This document shows, in pieces, positions 5,707-6,362 of a stretch of DNA of 6,362 bases. The DNA is from an uncultured Bdellovibrio sp. (GTDB lineage: Bacteria > Bdellovibrionota > Bdellovibrionia > Bdellovibrionales > Bdellovibrionaceae): contig CAMLRE010000135.1 of the NCBI GenBank assembly GCA_946482355.1, positions 1 to 6,362 on the forward strand, written 5' to 3'. Under the pieces are notes generated by a model that did no database searches, had not been told where the DNA came from, and was given only the letters and a program-made list of their open reading frames with translations. Position 1 is the stretch's first letter. Each line of letters opens with the position of its first letter. The position numbers and the translations under genes were made by a program.

Positions 5707-6362
5707 TTATCTAGCTCTTGAAATCGATGTTGCAAAATCAACATCTGGGTTTTCTTTTTTCGCCCAGTTTAGATCCCACTCTTGATTTAAAAGTAAAACC
5801 GGCTGATCGATCATATCTCTAAATAACGTAAAATTACCTTTTAACTGGCTGACTGGTTTTCCGTCAGCAGTTCTTGGCCAACGGGCAACGGTAAATGGTA
5901 AACGGTTAAGTTTAGCTTCTAAGTTATACTCATCTTGTAAACGGTGAACTAGTACTTCAAACTGAAGTTCACCGACCGCACCGATGATGTATTCCTGCGC
6001 GCCAACAAATGGATCAACGAATAGTTGAATCGCGCCCTCTTCAGATAAATGAACTAACGCTTCTTGAAGCTTTGTACGTTTTAAGGCGTCTTTTACTTGA
6101 AGCTTAGCAAATAACTCTGGCGCAAATTTTGGAATATCTTCGAATTTAACTTTACCGTTTGAAGAAATACTATCACCGATGGCGAAGTTTCCGGTATCAC
6201 CTACACCCACAATGTCGCCTGCGTACGCGACTTCGACAGTTTCTTTATCGGCCGCTACAAATTGTGATGAGTATGATAAACGCAATTCTTTTGTTAAACG
6301 CGAATGCCCTACTTTCATACCGCGCTCAAATTTTCCTGAGCAGATACGAACGAAAGCAATAC
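5707..6362 (-). CDS. prfC: Peptide chain release factor 3 (RF3), C-terminal part; 5' end off the right edge
   Basis: RF3 is a translational GTPase that recycles RF1 and RF2 from the ribosome after peptide release. The frame is open to the right edge: 217 complete codons, beginning IAFVRICSGKFERGMKVGHS, which aligns with the E. coli RF3 block AFMRVCSGKYEKGMKL in domain II. Further matches are GDIVGVGDTGNFAIGD, PKFAPELFAKL, LVHLSEEGAIQLF and IIGAVGELQFEVLVHRL, then VARWPRT and the C-terminal NPDVDF. LSEEGA, and LQFEV for the LQFDV of E. coli, mark RF3 rather than EF-G, as does the natural stop soon after NPDVDF. E. coli RF3 is about 529 residues, so the GTPase domain lies outside the window. 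The Met at 6318 is internal, not the start. The stop is 25 bp upstream of the ABC ATPase. Confidence 0.95.
   Translation of the reverse strand, partial: IAFVRICSGKFERGMKVGHSRLTKELRLSYSSQFVAADKETVEVAYAGDIVGVGDTGNFAIGDSISSNGKVKFEDIPKFAPELFAKLQVKDALKRTKLQEALVHLSEEGAIQLFVDPFVGAQEYIIGAVGELQFEVLVHRLQDEYNLEAKLNRLPFTVARWPRTADGKPVSQLKGNFTLFRDMIDQPVLLLNQEWDLNWAKKENPDVDFATSISRAR

Noticed and set aside
5682..5744. Upstream ATG at 5744 for the ABC ATPase
   Set aside because: It would overlap prfC by 38 bp and add 21 residues not seen in the family.

Overview
This 6.4 kb window is a bacterial chromosomal housekeeping locus. All nine genes I support lie on the minus strand, so transcription reads from the right edge to the left. 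Gene content, protein sequences and the moderately AT-rich composition fit a Gram-negative bacterium of the Deltaproteobacteria / Bdellovibrionota type. That placement is an inference from general resemblance of the proteins and gene order, not a database match.

Layout in transcription order: (1) the C-terminal part of peptide chain release factor 3 (prfC), cut by the right edge; (2) an ABC-2 type exporter made of an ATPase and a six-helix permease, whose stop and start codons share one base; (3) ffh, the SRP GTPase, starting one base after the permease stop; (4) a 100 bp gap with a possible promoter and a weak hairpin; (5) rpsP (ribosomal protein S16); (6) a small KH-domain RNA-binding protein (khpA); (7) a strong symmetric intrinsic terminator; (8) rimM (30S maturation factor), then trmD (tRNA m1G37 methyltransferase); (9) a SPOUT-type RNA methyltransferase of the TM1570 / RNA_Me_trans family, overlapping trmD by four bases and cut by the left edge.

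Almost everything serves translation: release-factor recycling (RF3), co-translational targeting (Ffh), 30S assembly (S16, RimM), RNA binding (KhpA) and tRNA/RNA methylation (TrmD and the SPOUT enzyme). The ABC exporter is the one functional outsider. It is packed so tightly against ffh that the two are probably translationally coupled.

I found no mobile element, CRISPR array, tRNA, rRNA, phage gene or defence system, and nothing that amounts to a new system. There is no gene-free stretch above 300 bp; the three gaps (1760-1870, 2111-2227, 2534-2633) are each about 100-117 bp. The points most worth a second look are substitutions at usually conserved active-site positions of TrmD, the terminator that splits the classical rpsP-rimM-trmD operon, the exporter coupled to ffh, and the GC jump at the leftmost gene.
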